A DNA stretch of 64,000 bases from Sorex araneus (lineage: Eukaryota > Chordata > Mammalia > Eulipotyphla > Soricidae): contig NC_073312.1 in assembly GCF_027595985.1 (NCBI RefSeq), positions 6,432,174 to 6,496,173 on the forward strand, read 5' to 3'. Positions 22,471 through 34,099 of the stretch are shown one piece after another; within the stretch, counting starts at the first letter, position 1, and every line of letters starts with the position of its first letter. A model generated the notes under the pieces. The model did not search any database, was not told the DNA's origin, and worked only from the letters and a program-made list of their open reading frames with translations. A program made the position numbers and the translations under genes.

Positions 22471-23058
22471 ACGGGGGGGCACCTCTATTCCCTGGACCAC
22501 TTGGGAGCGGCTGGATTCCGATCAGGCGTCTGTGCACACCTGGCACTGACGAGGTGGCATCTCTGGACCCTGGCACCTGCCCCGAGCAGAGGAAGGGTGG
22601 GCGGATGCGTGAGCCGCTGACCTCCCCGTGCATCCTGTGTCTCTTTCCTCAGCGGAGAGAGAAGCCGCCTGCCCCTGCTGCCCGTCCCAGCACCCACTGC
22701 TGTGTGTCCTCGGGCGAGTTCCTTAACTTCTCTGAGCTCTGTGGGAGTTCCTGTGCACAACGGGAGTTGGCGGCACCACTGTGAGAGAAGCCCCCTCGGC
22801 CCTCAGCAGAGACCTGGAAATGGGGTCTGGGCCAGTGTGACCCCAGCCCTGCGGAGTAGCAGAGACCTGAGCCCTCGGGTCCCTGTGTTAGGTTGGACAG
22901 GCGGGATCTGGTGACGGCGTGGGGCGTCCTTGCTGGACCGTGACAGCTAAGGGACCTCACGCCTCCTCTTTCCTGGCAGCTGCTGCGCCGAGGGATGATT
23001 CAGCACCCTGTTGGCCGCCCCCGGTGCCCCCCATTCCGCTAGCAGCATGTGGGGTCTC
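22471..23058. other. spacer of the inverted repeat, with MIR
   Basis: Unique-looking DNA of about 590 bases. A MIR lies at 22,690-22,775. Confidence 0.6.
22690..22775 (+). mobile_element. MIR
   Basis: TGTGTCCTCGGGCGAGTTCC and CTTAACTTCTCTGAGCTC match the conserved MIR core (gacct-tgggcaag-ttactt-aacctctctg). Confidence 0.7.
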
Positions 23059-23455
23059 CAGTAGTCGCTACGGGTGACAGGGAAGTGGGCCACTCCCGGT
23101 AGTGCGCAGGGCTCACTCCTGGGAACGGGCGAGGCGGGTCACCGAACTCTACTAGCCGTTTCTCTGGCCTGAGTGCAGGCCCTCCCTCCCTCCTCCTCCC
23201 TCCTCCCTCTCTCCCTCCCTCCCTCTCTCCCTCCCTCCCTCCCTCGCTCCCTCCCTCCCTCCCTCCTCCCTCCCTCCCTCCTCCCCTCCTCCCTCTCTCC
23301 CTCCCTCCTCCCTCCCTCCCTTCTCTCCTTCCTTCCTTCCTTCCTTCCTTCCTTCCTTCCTTCCTTCCTTCCTTCCTTCCTTCCTTCCTTCCTTCCTTCC
23401 TTCCTTCCTTCCTTCCTTCCTTCCTTCCTTCCTTCCTCCCTTTCCCCTCCCTTCC
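23059..23455 (-). repeat. inverted repeat, right arm
   Basis: Reverse-complement partner of 22,201-22,470. Its (CCCT)n and (CCTT)n part (23,181-23,455) is longer than in the left arm. Confidence 0.9.
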
Positions 23456-23460
23456 TTCCT

Positions 23461-23607
23461 GAGCTGGCAATGCTCAGGGATTACTCCTGCACTCAGGAAT
23501 CACTGCTGGTGGTGCTCAGGGGACCCTCTGGCAGGCCGGGGGTGAAATTCCGGTCAGCTGTGTGCAGGGCAAGTGCCCTCCCCGCCGGACTCCCTCTCCA
23601 GTCCCCT
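23461..23607 (-). mobile_element. diverged SINE, reversed
   Basis: GGCAATGCTCAGGGATTACTC and GTGGTGCTCAGGGGACC, then a decayed B box and head. Confidence 0.8.
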
Positions 23608-24559
23608 GCTCTCACCTCCGCCTCCCTGCCTGCCAGAGTCTGCACATTACAAATAGGATTTCACTGCCTCACGCCACTGTGGTTTAAGCTTTTAAGCTGA
23701 TGAAGATATTAGCCAGGGGAGTTAGGTCGTGGGAGCGGGGGTCCGGGGCCCTAGGCCTGTCTCAAGTCCCCCAGTGCGGCCTGCCCTTCTCCCTGGCCCC
23801 GGGTTCTGGAGGTCCAGAAAGAGGGTTACAGCGCGTGGCCGGGCCGCCGGCTGGACAGCTGATGTGGGGACCCCGAGGGGCCAGTGGGCTCCCAGGGCGG
23901 CCCCTGCGTGCCCACGCGTGTGTGCGTGCGTGGTGCATACGTGCCTGTGCGCCATGCGTCTGTGTTCCCGGGAGACACACCCAGGCCCCGGAACCCCAGG
24001 CCCGCAGCACCGTCTCCGCCCGACTCGGGGACCCCACTCCTGTGAAGCACTCGCTAGGTGAAGCGCCAGTTAAGCCGGTGCGCACAGCGCGGGCATGTCC
24101 CGTCTTGATCACTGCTCTTCCCCATCCACAGATGTGGGTCGGGTTCCCAGGGGCCCAGCCCTGCCCGAAAAGCCGGCGGGAGGCCGGGCGGGGGCTTAAA
24201 GAGACAGCAGGGCCTCCGGGGGCAGAGGCCTCGGGGACGGGGTGCCGGGGGTGAGAGCGAGGAGGCCCCCCCACCCCACTGCTTCCTTCAGCCCCACTAA
24301 GCGTCTAGTGTAGGAGGGGCCTGGTCAGGGCATCTGGTGGCCGGGGCTGGCCTGACATCCGTCCCAGCCTGCACTCTCTCTGCAGCTGGAAAAGGGAGAC
24401 AGAGGGGCCACAAAGAAGCTTCTCGCGGCTCTGGCCACGCAAGCCCCCCCCACCACCCACCTTCCTCTTTTCAGCCGTTTGACCGCACCACATTTCCCGC
24501 TGGAAAAGAATTTCATTATTTCCCGCAGAACCACAAGTTAAAAAAAAAAAAAAAGTATT
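23608..24559. other. no feature recognised
   Basis: No repeat or gene identified; ends in an A run at 24,541. Confidence 0.5.
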
Positions 24560-24725
24560 ATCGGGGCTGGATAGTCTAGTGGGTGGAGCGCTGGCCTTGC
24601 CATGTGGCAGACCCAGGTTCGCTTCCCAGCACCCCGCCTGGTCCCCCGAGCACGCCAGGAGTGATCCCTGGGAGCAGGGCGGGAGGCAGCCCTGGGCACC
24701 ACCGGGTAATGACCCCAGAGAAAAG
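24560..24725 (+). mobile_element. diverged SINE
   Basis: GGGGCTGGATAGTCTAGTGG head, B box AGGTTCGCTTCCC and body CACGCCAGGAGTGATCCC. Confidence 0.75.
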
Positions 24726-24804
24726 AAGAAGCGAAGTGACACTTTCTGGATAAATAAAGATACCGCTTTCTATTGGTCAAAAAAATGTATTTCATTATTT
24801 TCTT

Positions 24805-24910
24805 TTGTTATGGGGGCCACACCCTGCAGTGTTTGGGGCCCCTGAGGTCTTGCTGGGGGCCGGGGGGTCGGGGATGCGCAGCTATCAAACCGGGACTTTG
24901 CACGTGCCTG
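24805..24910 (-). mobile_element. old SINE fragment
   Basis: Reversed: GGGGGCCACACCCTGCAGTG and a decayed B box (CAAACCGGG). Confidence 0.45.
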
Positions 24911-25389
24911 CGCCCAGCCCCAGGGGGCGGGAGGGGGGCGGAGGGGGGATCTTTTCCAGAAAAAGGAACGAAGTTTCTCTGCTTGTTCCCCCCAGTCTCG
25001 GTACCGAGTCAGGATGCTCAGGGGGAGGTTACGGGAGCCCAGGAGTGTATCCACTTCTCCCGCCTCTTCCATCTTGCAGCGTAAAGATGTTCAAACTCAT
25101 CCCTGACGATCCTTTGAATTTCTTCAGTGTCCGTTGGGACGCCTCCCCTTTCATTTCCAGTTCTGTTTACGAGAGTTTTCTCTCTTCCACGAGTCTAGCT
25201 GACGGTCTGGGAATCCTGTTTATTCTTTCAAAGCTCTTGGTCGAGCTGGTCTTGGGATGATAGTTTTGGCTTCCGGTTCCCCGACTCCTGCTCTAAGTCT
25301 GAGGATTTCCTTCCGCTTACCTTGGTGCCTTGGGTCGGCCCCTTTCTACCTACTTAAACTGTTGTTGTTGTTAAGTTACATATGTGAGC
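24911..25389. other. no feature recognised
   Basis: The AT-richer second half may be part of the same LINE insertion as the next entry, but I cannot demonstrate it. Confidence 0.4.
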
Positions 25390-25870
25390 CTTTCTTTTTT
25401 TTTTAATATATTTTTTATTCTTTTATAGAATCACCATGTGGAAAGTTACAAAGCTTTCAGGTTTAAGTCTCAGTTATACAATGCTCGAACACCCATCCCT
25501 TCACCAGTGCACATATTCCACCACCAAGAATCACAGTATACCTCCCCGCTTCCCCCCACCTCCCCAGCCCCCCACCCCGCCTGTGTAACTGGTAAATTTC
25601 ACTTTACTTTCACTTTACTTTGATTACATTCAATATTTCAACCAAAAATTCACTATTATTGATTTGGAGTTTCTCCCCCCTAAAGTCGGACCTGCTGAAA
25701 AGGAAGCATTTGATAATTTGTTTTCCATTGCTGAGAATGAAGAGATATGAGGTCGAGAGGCCGCACTAGCAGCCCCATGGGTTTGGGATTTCTGTATTTT
25801 AGTATTTTAGTAACTAAGTCCAGAGAAATATCTGCCAGAAATCGCAACATTGTAAGCTTGTACCTCTCAG
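25390..25870 (-). mobile_element. LINE 3' end fragment (probably L1)
   Basis: The best-preserved copy of the family seen at 4.0, 16.2, 31.6 and 47.8 kb. The A-rich tail (as T) starts at 25,390, followed by AGAATCACCATGTGGAAAG and CATCCCTTCACCAGTGCAC. Confidence 0.75.
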
Positions 25871-25923
25871 CTACACATATGTGAGTCTTTCTTTCTTTTT
25901 AATTATTTTTGTTGTTGTTACTG

Positions 25924-26140
25924 GGCTGGAGCGATAGCACAGCAGGTAGGGCGTTCGCCTTGCACGAGGCCGACCTGGGTTCGATTCCTCCACCCCTCTC
26001 GGAGAGCCCGGCAAGCTACCGAGAGTACCCGTGGCGTATTCGATATGCCAAAAACAGTAACAACAAGTCTCACAATGGAGACGTTACTGGTGCCCGCTTG
26101 AGCAAATCGATGAGCAACAGGATGACAGTGGCAGTGACAG
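25924..26140 (+). mobile_element. SINE, hexamer-tailed type, internal deletion
   Basis: About 30 bases are missing between CGAGAGTA and CCCGTGGCG. The tail is GACAGTGGCAGTGACAG. TTGTTGTTACTG flanks it perfectly (25,912-25,923 and 26,141-26,152). Confidence 0.96.
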
Positions 26141-26152
26141 TTGTTGTTACTG

Positions 26153-26275
26153 TTTTCGGCCATACCTGGTGATGCTCAGGAGTGACTCCTGGCTCTGTGC
26201 TCAGGAATTACTGCAGGCGGGGGTCAGCGGATGGAAGTCGGGTTGGCCCCGTGCAAGGCAAGTGCCCCGCTACGA
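26153..26275 (-). mobile_element. diverged SINE, reversed
   Basis: CGGCCATACCTGGTGATGCTC, then body and a decayed head (CGTGCAAGGCAAGTGCCC). Confidence 0.75.
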
Positions 26276-28207
26276 ACTTTCCTCTCAACTCTGCCTCTGC
26301 CGTTTCCTGTGTCCTGAACCTTTTGATTGCTTCTCGGATCCCCTCTCGGACCCGGGAGCGAGCTGTTTAACGTCCAGTCAACATTTCTGTTGGTGATTAA
26401 CTTCCACTCCAGTGCATCTTGGTCTGAGAGGAGAGTTAACCCCGTCTTAGCCTCTCGGCGTTCTGGAGGTACGAGGCGTGGCCCGGCGTGGTCTGTCTTG
26501 GGGAGTGTCGCGAGAGAGGTGCCTCCCCCTCCCCGGCTCTCCTCTCCTCTCTCCCGCTCCCCACTCTGAACACTGAGCCCCACGCCCTGCGGGGGGCCGG
26601 AGTGCAGGGCGTGTGGGCCGCTGCCCCGCCAAGTTCCGTGCCCCGAGTCCGCTGCTTCTGCACTTTGCAGGCACGTCTCAGTCTCGGCCTCCCCTTCCAG
26701 GTGTCCTCTGGAGCCGGGTCCTGAGCCCCGACTTCCGTGTCTCTGCGCCGTAAGCCCCCGCAGGTGGCCATCAGCTCGCCCACTGCCGAGTGTCGGACAC
26801 AGGCTGAGGGTGGGTGAGCTGGTGCCGTCCCCAGTGACCCGAGTCCTGGGTCCTCTCCGTAACCTGCGTGAGTATGTGAGCGGAGCAATGAGCAAAGATC
26901 CACATGGGGGTCCTAGGGGCCCGCCTGGGACGGAAGAGTGAGCGAGGGGGAGAGTGATGGGGTTCCTGGGCCCCGGCACCTCCTCCCACCGTCCACGTGC
27001 CCCGGAAGGTGGCAGGACCACCTCTCCAGGGGGACTCGGAAGCGCAGTAAGGAGGGCGCCCCTGCTAGGAGCCGGGGCAGGGACTCCCTAGCTCACCTGC
27101 CGTGGGCTGAGCAGAGGCAGGGAGGCTGCCTGGTGCGCCAGATTGTTCCAGAATCACCTGGAAGGGTCAGCGGCGAGAGTCCCCTCCACGCTATGGGGGA
27201 TCAGGTCCCCGAGCGGAGTCCCGCCAGGCTGCAGGCGGGGAGCGGGCGGGCTCGGAGGGGCCGAGCCACTGGCTCACGTCCTACCAGCAGTACCACCTGC
27301 CCTGTCCGGCCGCCCCGGAGTTCTGGGACCCAGGGCGTGCAGAGAGCAAAGTGGGACTGCAAGTGGGGAGTGTCCAGAATCTTCTATGGAGGCCTCTGAT
27401 CACATCCAGGTCCCCATCACTTTGTTCATCGAGCAAACGGCTATTGATGTCCCCGTAGCCCCGCGCTAGACCCTGGTCCTGCGAAAGTGATGGTCAGGGT
27501 CCCCGGGGTGGGGGGTGGGAGACTGGACGGGCGTGTCCAGAGGGGGCTTGAGGCTCTGCCCAAGGGCATCCTTGGCCCCAAATAAGTCAATACCACCCCC
27601 CTGCCCCCGCTGCAGCCACAGCCCACCTTGTCCTCCAAGCTCTGTTGTCCTGGAAGTTTCTGGAAGTGAGGCGAGATTGAGGAGATTGGGGAGTTGTACT
27701 CAGGACCCACCTCTGAGCATCTGCACCCCCCAAGCCTGGCGCTAGGGGAGGGGCTCCCTCCGGGCTTCCTCCTGCTGCTCAGGGGAGAGGGGGTGGGATG
27801 CTGGGACACAGGCCCCAGAGCCCTGACAACGGGCTCAGCGAGAGGGTCCCCGAGGCCGCAGTGTTCGCTGTGGGGACGGACAGAAGGTGCCGCCGGCCTG
27901 GCCTCGGTCTCCTCCTCTCTCCCCGTTTGTCTCCCCGGGCCGAGCTTTTTCCACCTGCCTTTCCCGAATCCCTGGATGGCTCCAATGCCCCGTCTCCGAT
28001 CTTTCACTGGGGGAGCACGGCCCAAGAGGCACCTTTCAGAACGGGGGTGTCTCTGAAGAGCCGCCAGCAGGAGCCCCTCGGAGGGAGAGGGCGTTGGAGG
28101 GGGGGTGAGTGAGGGGCTGGAGGGGAGAGGCAGCTGGGGACGGGAGAGGGTTGGGGTGCAGGGCTGGTGCAGTCACCCCAGCTCCTGCTAGGCGACTCTT
28201 TGTCTGT
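26276..28207. other. no feature recognised
   Basis: Nearly 2 kb of GC-rich DNA without recognised repeats. The open frames on both strands look compositional. Confidence 0.5.
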
Positions 28208-28285
28208 CCTGTGTTCAGGACCACACCCAGCCATGCTCAGGGGCTCCTTGTGGCTCAGTGCTCAGAAGACTCACCCGGGACAACA
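28208..28285 (-). mobile_element. SINE fragment
   Basis: GACCACACCCAGCCATGCTC and GTGGCTCAGTGCTCAG are reversed body motifs. Confidence 0.6.
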
Positions 28286-30320
28286 TGGGCACCGCCCCCG
28301 CCCCCCACTCCCTGCACCGTCTCCCCAGCCGCACCCCTACCCTGCCGGTGGCTTGCCCACAGACCAGAGGGCACACTGCCCGCCTGCTCAGTGCCAGCGG
28401 CCTCTGCTGACTGGCCCTGGCCGGGGCCAGCCTGTGCTGGTGTTGGCTGGGGCTGGACTCCGGCCCCACCGATGAATGTCCAGCTCCGACCTCAGCACCC
28501 TGGGATCGCCATCTCTCTAGGGCCTGGGCACGGGGCACCGGTTAAGATGATGTCAGGAGGGCCCCCTTCAGGGCGTCTTGGAAGGGAGGCAGGTTTGGAC
28601 ACAGAGCCAGAGGGACAAGGCCGGGGAGGACAGGGGTCAGCGGGGGTGGCTGCCAGCCCCGGGGTGCCGGTGCCAGCGGCTTGGACCCCCTGACCTGAGG
28701 GAAGCTTCCAGACATGGGGTTGGGACCCTGTGCGGCTGTTGCATGGCACGATCTCACGGCCCTGAATGTCAGCACCCTGGGCAAGGTTCTTCACGGCACA
28801 GCATCCCTGTCCCCGGGGCTGGCAGGAGGACTCGGAGGGTGGAGATGGGGCTCAGGATGTCAATATCAGGAGGTTACATTACAGCCCGGAAGGCACGGGG
28901 GTCCGTACCCCCCACACACACTCCCTGTTCCCTCTGCACACGGGCACCTGCGTGGCTGCTGTGAGCAGGAGCCGTGGGGGAGGCAGGTGGGGCTCAGGTA
29001 GAGCCTGATCAAGTCCCGCAGGGGGCGGGCTCTGGCCCGCAGAGCCCAGGAGCCTGGAGCAGCCCCTCCCCTCACCCCTTCCCCTGACTCTCGGGTCTGG
29101 GGCCCCCTTGCCCCTAAGGGCAAAGCACCCCGATGCCCCCGCCCAGGACTGCCCGCCCTGGGGAATGTTCTCGCCGTTCCCACTGCCTGGTCTGCAGAGT
29201 GGGGGCCCGGGCCCCTCCCTCCCGGTGCCAGCGTCCCCAGGTTCTTCTCCAGCAGTGGCCACAGTCACAGCTGCCCGGAGCAGAAGGGCACCCGAGGGGC
29301 AGCCCCAAGCGCCCCCTCTGTGCCTCGGGCCCTGCCATGATCCATCCTGGGGGGGGCTCCAGGGAAGAGCAGACGGACCTCGACTCCTCCCGGTCCCGCA
29401 CAGCTGCCCTGACCCTGGGAAAAAGCAGACCCCCTCCTGCCCCCCCCCCCCCCCATTTAAAGGACTGAAACGGCCAGGTTGTGGTCGCAACGCCTGAGGG
29501 ACGTTGACCTAACTGGACTCTGGGTCAGAAGCCCGAAGTCCGGGTCTAAGTGGGGGCTGGCTTAAGGGGGAGGCGGCAGGGGGTGCCCGGGCTGATGGTC
29601 TACCCAGATGGAGCGATGCCCCCGCGAGCTAGGAGTGGGGGGTCAGGGAGGTGTGGTGCACAGTTAGCAAGGTGCTGACCCTCCCTGGGGGGCGGGGAAC
29701 TGCCCCCTCCCGCGCTGCCCCCTCCTCAGGCAGGTCGCCCCCTCCCAGCCCTGCCCGGCAAGAGCTCCAGCCGCAGGCGCGGGTCCCTCCGCGGGTCCCT
29801 GCGCCCCGCCGGGCGGGCGCCCCTCACTCACCCGCAGGGGCGCCCGCAGCCACACGGGGGCGCTGTCCCCCGCCGCGCGCCCGGGAGCGGCGCCCCGGGA
29901 ACAAAGGCAGCGCGGGGGGCGGGCGGGGGGCGGGTCTCACCTGGAGCCACCTGCTCCCCTCCAGGGCGCCGCTTAGAGATCTGCTAAGCAAACGGTTCCC
30001 CGCCCCCCACGCCCACCCCGGCGGCCTGAGCGCGGGCACCCCGGGGCCTCTTCTGGGTTGGCCCCGCTGTGAGCTGGGGCAAAGCCCACCCCGGCCCTGG
30101 GAGGGGGAGGAAGAAACGGCGGAGGGGGGGAGCAAATAGACGCAGAACTTTCGAGAAAAGAGAGAGCAGCGCCGGGAGGACAGGGCCGGGACCCCGCCAG
30201 GTGCCGGGGGAGAAGCTGTGCTTATTTCCTAACTCCTGACTGCCCGGGGGGCTGGGGGCAGCCGTGCCAGGGTGCCCGACGTCTTAATTAGGAGCCCCCA
30301 AAGAGCCCAGTTACAGCCCC
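28286..30320. other. no gene recognised
   Basis: GC-rich, with locally dense CpG at 29,760-29,940. That small island-like patch might be regulatory. I see no exon. Confidence 0.45.
29846..29866 (+). promoter_or_regulatory. candidate CTCF site, plus orientation
   Basis: GCCACACGGGGGCGCTG resembles the CTCF motif (CCA, then GGGGGCGCT), with two central mismatches. It lies in a CpG-dense patch. Confidence 0.35.
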
Positions 30321-30324
30321 CATC

Positions 30325-30370
30325 AGTCAACAAGCAGCTATTGAGGGCCCGGCTCTGCGGGCACAAAGAC
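30325..30370 (+). mobile_element. possible L2 trace
   Basis: GTCAACAAGCAGCTATTGAGGG is reminiscent of the L2 end that reads tcaacaaatatttattgag. Very short. Confidence 0.3.
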
Positions 30371-31213
30371 GGCCCAGTTGCCGCCAAGGGGCGGCCAGGC
30401 AGGGTGCCAGCCTGGAACCCGGAGACGGCAGAGGCAGGCCCGGCTTTACTGGGTGTCAGAACTTAGGGGCCCCAATTAGCCCGTTTCCCACCCAGTTATG
30501 GCAGGGGGCCAGTTTCCACTGGGCTGTGTCCAAAGGCATGGCCGGCGTCTCGGGCCGCTCAGCCCTTGGCCCTCTGAGGGCGGGAGCGTGGCCCCCAGGT
30601 GGGTTCGAGAGGGCCGAGAGGGCTCCCGAGCAGAGAGGGGGCCCGAACCCCAGGACATCGACCGGCTCTGGCGCCTGCACGCGGTGCACTGCGTTTGTCC
30701 AGAGAAGCCGTGGACGTGTCCAGTTGGGTCCAGTATGGGTCCAGTAAGGGAGGAAGGGCCCGGGCCAGCCGTCCCAGTGAATTCTCCCCCCTGGCTAAGA
30801 CAGTCCCAGAGGCGGATGGGATGGCGGGAAAGGTGTCCCCAACAACTGTGCTGTCCACTGTGGTGGCCTTGCTTGACCACACGTGGCTGCTGAGAGCCTC
30901 ACAGGGCACGGACACACTGACGGGCAGGCGTGCACGTTTGCTTTTCACTTTAATGAACAGACCTCAGAGGGGGTCACCGTGGATCCCAGTGGTGGCCTCA
31001 GCCCTCGGCAGTGACGGGAGACGGAGGGGAAGCGGCAGGAGGCGTCACGCAGACGTCACAGCATCACTTCCTAGTGGCCCCACCAAACCTTGGTCCACTG
31101 GAACACCCCTTCTCCGTTGACAGCTGCCAGGGGTGATGCTAGGGGGCGGTGTTGAGGCCAAAGGCCAAGTTCCCCTCGTCCTTCCTGAGCCCTCATCCCC
31201 CTCTTAGGGAAAG
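30371..31213. other. no feature recognised
   Basis: No repeat or gene seen. Confidence 0.5.
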
Positions 31214-31224
31214 TTTTGCTTTTC

Positions 31225-31408
31225 TTTTTTCTCTTTTTTTTGGATTTTGGGTCACACCTGGCGATGCACAGGGGTTACTCCTGGCTCTGCACTCAGGAAT
31301 CACCCCTGACGGTGCTCAGGGGACCATATGGGATGCTGGGAATTGAACCCGGGTCGGCCACGTGCAAGGCAAACGCCCTACCCGCTGTGCTATTGCTCCA
31401 GCCCCCAA
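31225..31408 (-). mobile_element. SINE, A-tailed type, full length
   Basis: A reversed complete copy flanked by TTTGCTTTTCT on both sides. Confidence 0.95.
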
Positions 31409-31555
31409 TTTTTGCTTTTCTTGAAGCAGAATGCCAAGTCCCTAAATCATCCTTGCATGGAACTGTCCTTATATGGAATCTCAGACTCTGCTACCAGGTA
31501 TAAAGAGCGAATCTATGGCAGGCTTTTAGTCTGATGTCTCAAAGACGAGTCAGTG

Positions 31556-31772
31556 GTTTTTGAGAATATTTCACTTCATCCCAAAAGGAGAGAGGGTGGG
31601 GGTAGGGGGTAGGGGGGTGGTGAGAGGGGAACTGGGGACATAGGTGGTGGGAAATAAACACAGATGGGTGTTAGAACATTGTATGACTGAAACCCGATCG
31701 CAGACAACTTTGTAACTGTTGTTACATGTACATATTTAATTGTATCTCATGGTGATTCAATTAAAAAAAAAA
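31556..31772 (+). mobile_element. LINE 3' end fragment (probably L1)
   Basis: Forward copy of the family: GGTGGGAAATAAACACAG, TCTCATGGTGATTCAATT and a poly-A tail at 31,762-31,771. Confidence 0.7.
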
Positions 31773-31789
31773 GGAATTTTCATTTCAGG

Positions 31790-31920
31790 CCTGAAGCCAT
31801 AAGCCGGTTGGCTGCTGGGGCGCGGCTCTGCACGCGGGCGGCCTGGGTTGAATTCCGAGCACTGCCAGGAGTGAGCCCTCAGCACCGGGAGTCACCCCCT
31901 GGACATAACTGGGTCGGTCG
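31790..31920 (+). mobile_element. old SINE fragment
   Basis: GGGTTGAATTCCGAGCACTG and GCCAGGAGTGAGCCCTCAGC keep B box and body. Confidence 0.6.
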
Positions 31921-32408
31921 GGCCATTTCAGATTCATTTCCTGTGCTCCGTTGGTCCTTCAACCTCCCTGTTCTGAAGTTTGTGCAAGCGCAGCTGGTAA
32001 ACCCCTAGGTGTGAGAGAGGTGCCACGGAAGGCACACTCTCCCGGCAGTGCTCGGAGCGCTCAGGACCCGACACCTGTTCCCGGGGAACGTCGGGCCCCG
32101 TCACAGGAGGGGCAGGTGGGTGTGGGCTCATTCTCCGCTTGCCCACTTGCTGGCGACCACACGTTCTCCTCAAAACGTCCCATTCTCAGCAGAGTCGAGG
32201 AGCAAGCTGGAGGGCGTGGAGGGGCGAGTCCGAGACTCATGCGGGTGAGCTCAGCCTGGCCGGAGACAGATGTCTGGGTGTCCCGCCATGAGCCCAGTGG
32301 GGTGGCCTTGCATGGGCCACTCTCCCTCCATAAATCCCTAGTGCTGCGCACACGTATAAGACCCACTCTCTTACCCTGGGGCCCAGTCTCCTTGGGAAGA
32401 GCTTCCAC
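31921..32408. other. no feature recognised
   Basis: No repeat or gene seen. Confidence 0.5.
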
Positions 32409-32527
32409 GGTACGCAGGCCACGGGAACCCACGGCACACAGGCCACGGAAACCCATGGCACACAGGCCACGGAAACCCACGGCACACAGGCCACGGAAAC
32501 CCATGGCACACAGGCCACGGAAACCCG
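32409..32527. repeat. 24-base minisatellite, five units
   Basis: Units read GGCACACAGGCCACGGAAAC plus CCAY. The last base alternates T and C between units, giving a 48-base higher-order pattern. Confidence 0.95.
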
Positions 32528-32899
32528 CGGGCAGAGCCAGCAGTGAGTGTTTGTTTGCAGACGCTCCTGGGTTTGTAGAGAAACTCTTTTGGGGGATGAA
32601 TTGCCGCCAGTGCTAAGGTGCCCTCGGCCAGTGCCCCCTCCCCGCCACCACCGGGAGTGCTTTTGGGGAGCAGCGGGACCGTGGCACTGCCTTCCATGTG
32701 GGTGGGCGTCTGTGTGACTGAGGCAGCCTTCCCAGGTGACCTGACCGCGGGGGGCTGGGCTTGGGGGTCCCTGCAGGCTTGTGGGGGCTCAGGCCTGTTG
32801 TATCTGGGTTCGTAATGGTGCCAGGAGCCCCCCGTCATGGTGTGCAAGCAGCCGCTCCCTGCCATTGGCTAGGGTCCCAGCCCCGAGACCCCACTGTGC
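32528..32899. other. no feature recognised
   Basis: No repeat or gene seen. Confidence 0.5.
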
Positions 32900-33040
32900 T
32901 TTTGTGGTGCTCCTGGCTCTGCACTCAGGGGTCACTCCTGGCAGGGACTGGGGGGTCAGAGGGGTGTTGGGAATTGAACCCTGGGTGGATTGTGTGCAAG
33001 GCAAACACCGTCCCTGCTGTATTCTCACTCTGTGCCCCCC
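32900..33040 (-). mobile_element. diverged SINE, reversed
   Basis: GGTGCTCCTGGCTCTGCACTC, GGAATTGAACCC and GTGCAAGGCAAACACCG. Confidence 0.8.
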
Positions 33041-33237
33041 CCCCCACACACACACACTGCCTAAAGGAATTCTTTTGGAACCAACATCATGGCAGCCAGT
33101 GGCCCTCAGAGACAAATGGCATTTCCCCAGGGCTTCCTTCCTGGAGGACCTTGTGCCGGTGACATCTTGACCCACTCCATCCTCTTTGTGGCACTATTGA
33201 GTCTCTACCAGAAGGTGCCGTTCTTTTCCCCGTTGAG

Positions 33238-33300
33238 CCGTTCTGAGCAAGGAAAGGCTCAGAGAGATCAAGTCACTTGCCCAAGGTCACACAGCATGGA
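33238..33300 (-). mobile_element. MIR
   Basis: GAAAGGCTCAGAGAGATCAAG, then CACTTGCCCAAGGTCACACAG: the reversed MIR core is nearly intact. Confidence 0.85.
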
Positions 33301-33654
33301 GTGGGGGGCTGGGAACCCAAGCCCTTCCCCGCCAAGTGAGGCGGGGTTCCCAGTGGGCCTTTGGCTCATGGTGAGTCTTGCTTCGAAGTTTCAGATCACG
33401 GAGAAGGTGGGAATGCCGGGTTTGCTTCACGTAGACCGCCCCCCTGAGCTGCAGGCTGCCCACCCGGAGTCATGTCCAGCCCACAGAGGGTGTCTGTGAG
33501 ACCCCTCTGCCACCAACACCAGGAGTGGGGGCACTGCCAGGGACACCTGACTTGTGGGATGGTGCCTCAGCCCCCACGCCAGTGGCTTTGCCCATCTGCC
33601 CGCCAGGGCCTGGCACAGCCCCCCCCGTGAGAACCCCAAAGTATCATTGCTAGT

Positions 33655-33815
33655 TTTAGGACCACACTCAATGGTGCTCAGGGCTTACTCCTGGCTCTGT
33701 GCTCAGGGATCACTCCTGGTGGGGTGCCGGGGTGCTTACTCCTGGCTCTGTGCTCAGGGATCACTCCTGGTGGGTTGGCCGCGTGCAAGGCAAGTGCCAC
33801 TGTCCTATCTCCAGC
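33655..33815 (-). mobile_element. SINE with internal tandem duplication
   Basis: A reversed A-tailed type. A 41-base stretch of the body occurs twice and identically (33,683-33,723 and 33,734-33,774). Confidence 0.88.
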
Positions 33816-34099
33816 ATCCCCCAAGGGCACCGGATTATTGAGAAATTCAGGCAGCCCCTAGCTACCCACCCCCGGGCTGTCTACAACTGGCTTCCAGAAG
33901 CTTCCAGAAGCTGGCGGACCTCAGGGCTCTGGTAGTTTTCTTCTTCCACTGATGTATCATGACCAGGGTGAAAAAAAGAAGGGCATCGGGAGGGCCTTGG
34001 GGGAAAGGCGGGGAGTGGGGGGGGGGGAGGCTGCTCCAGGCTTTCTGTAAAGAGGGGGGATTGTGAAGAAAAGGGGGCCTCAGCAGGGCGCAGGGCTCT

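Noticed and set aside
32409-32527. CRISPR-like array
   Set aside because: Units are contiguous with no unique spacers, in a mammalian genome.
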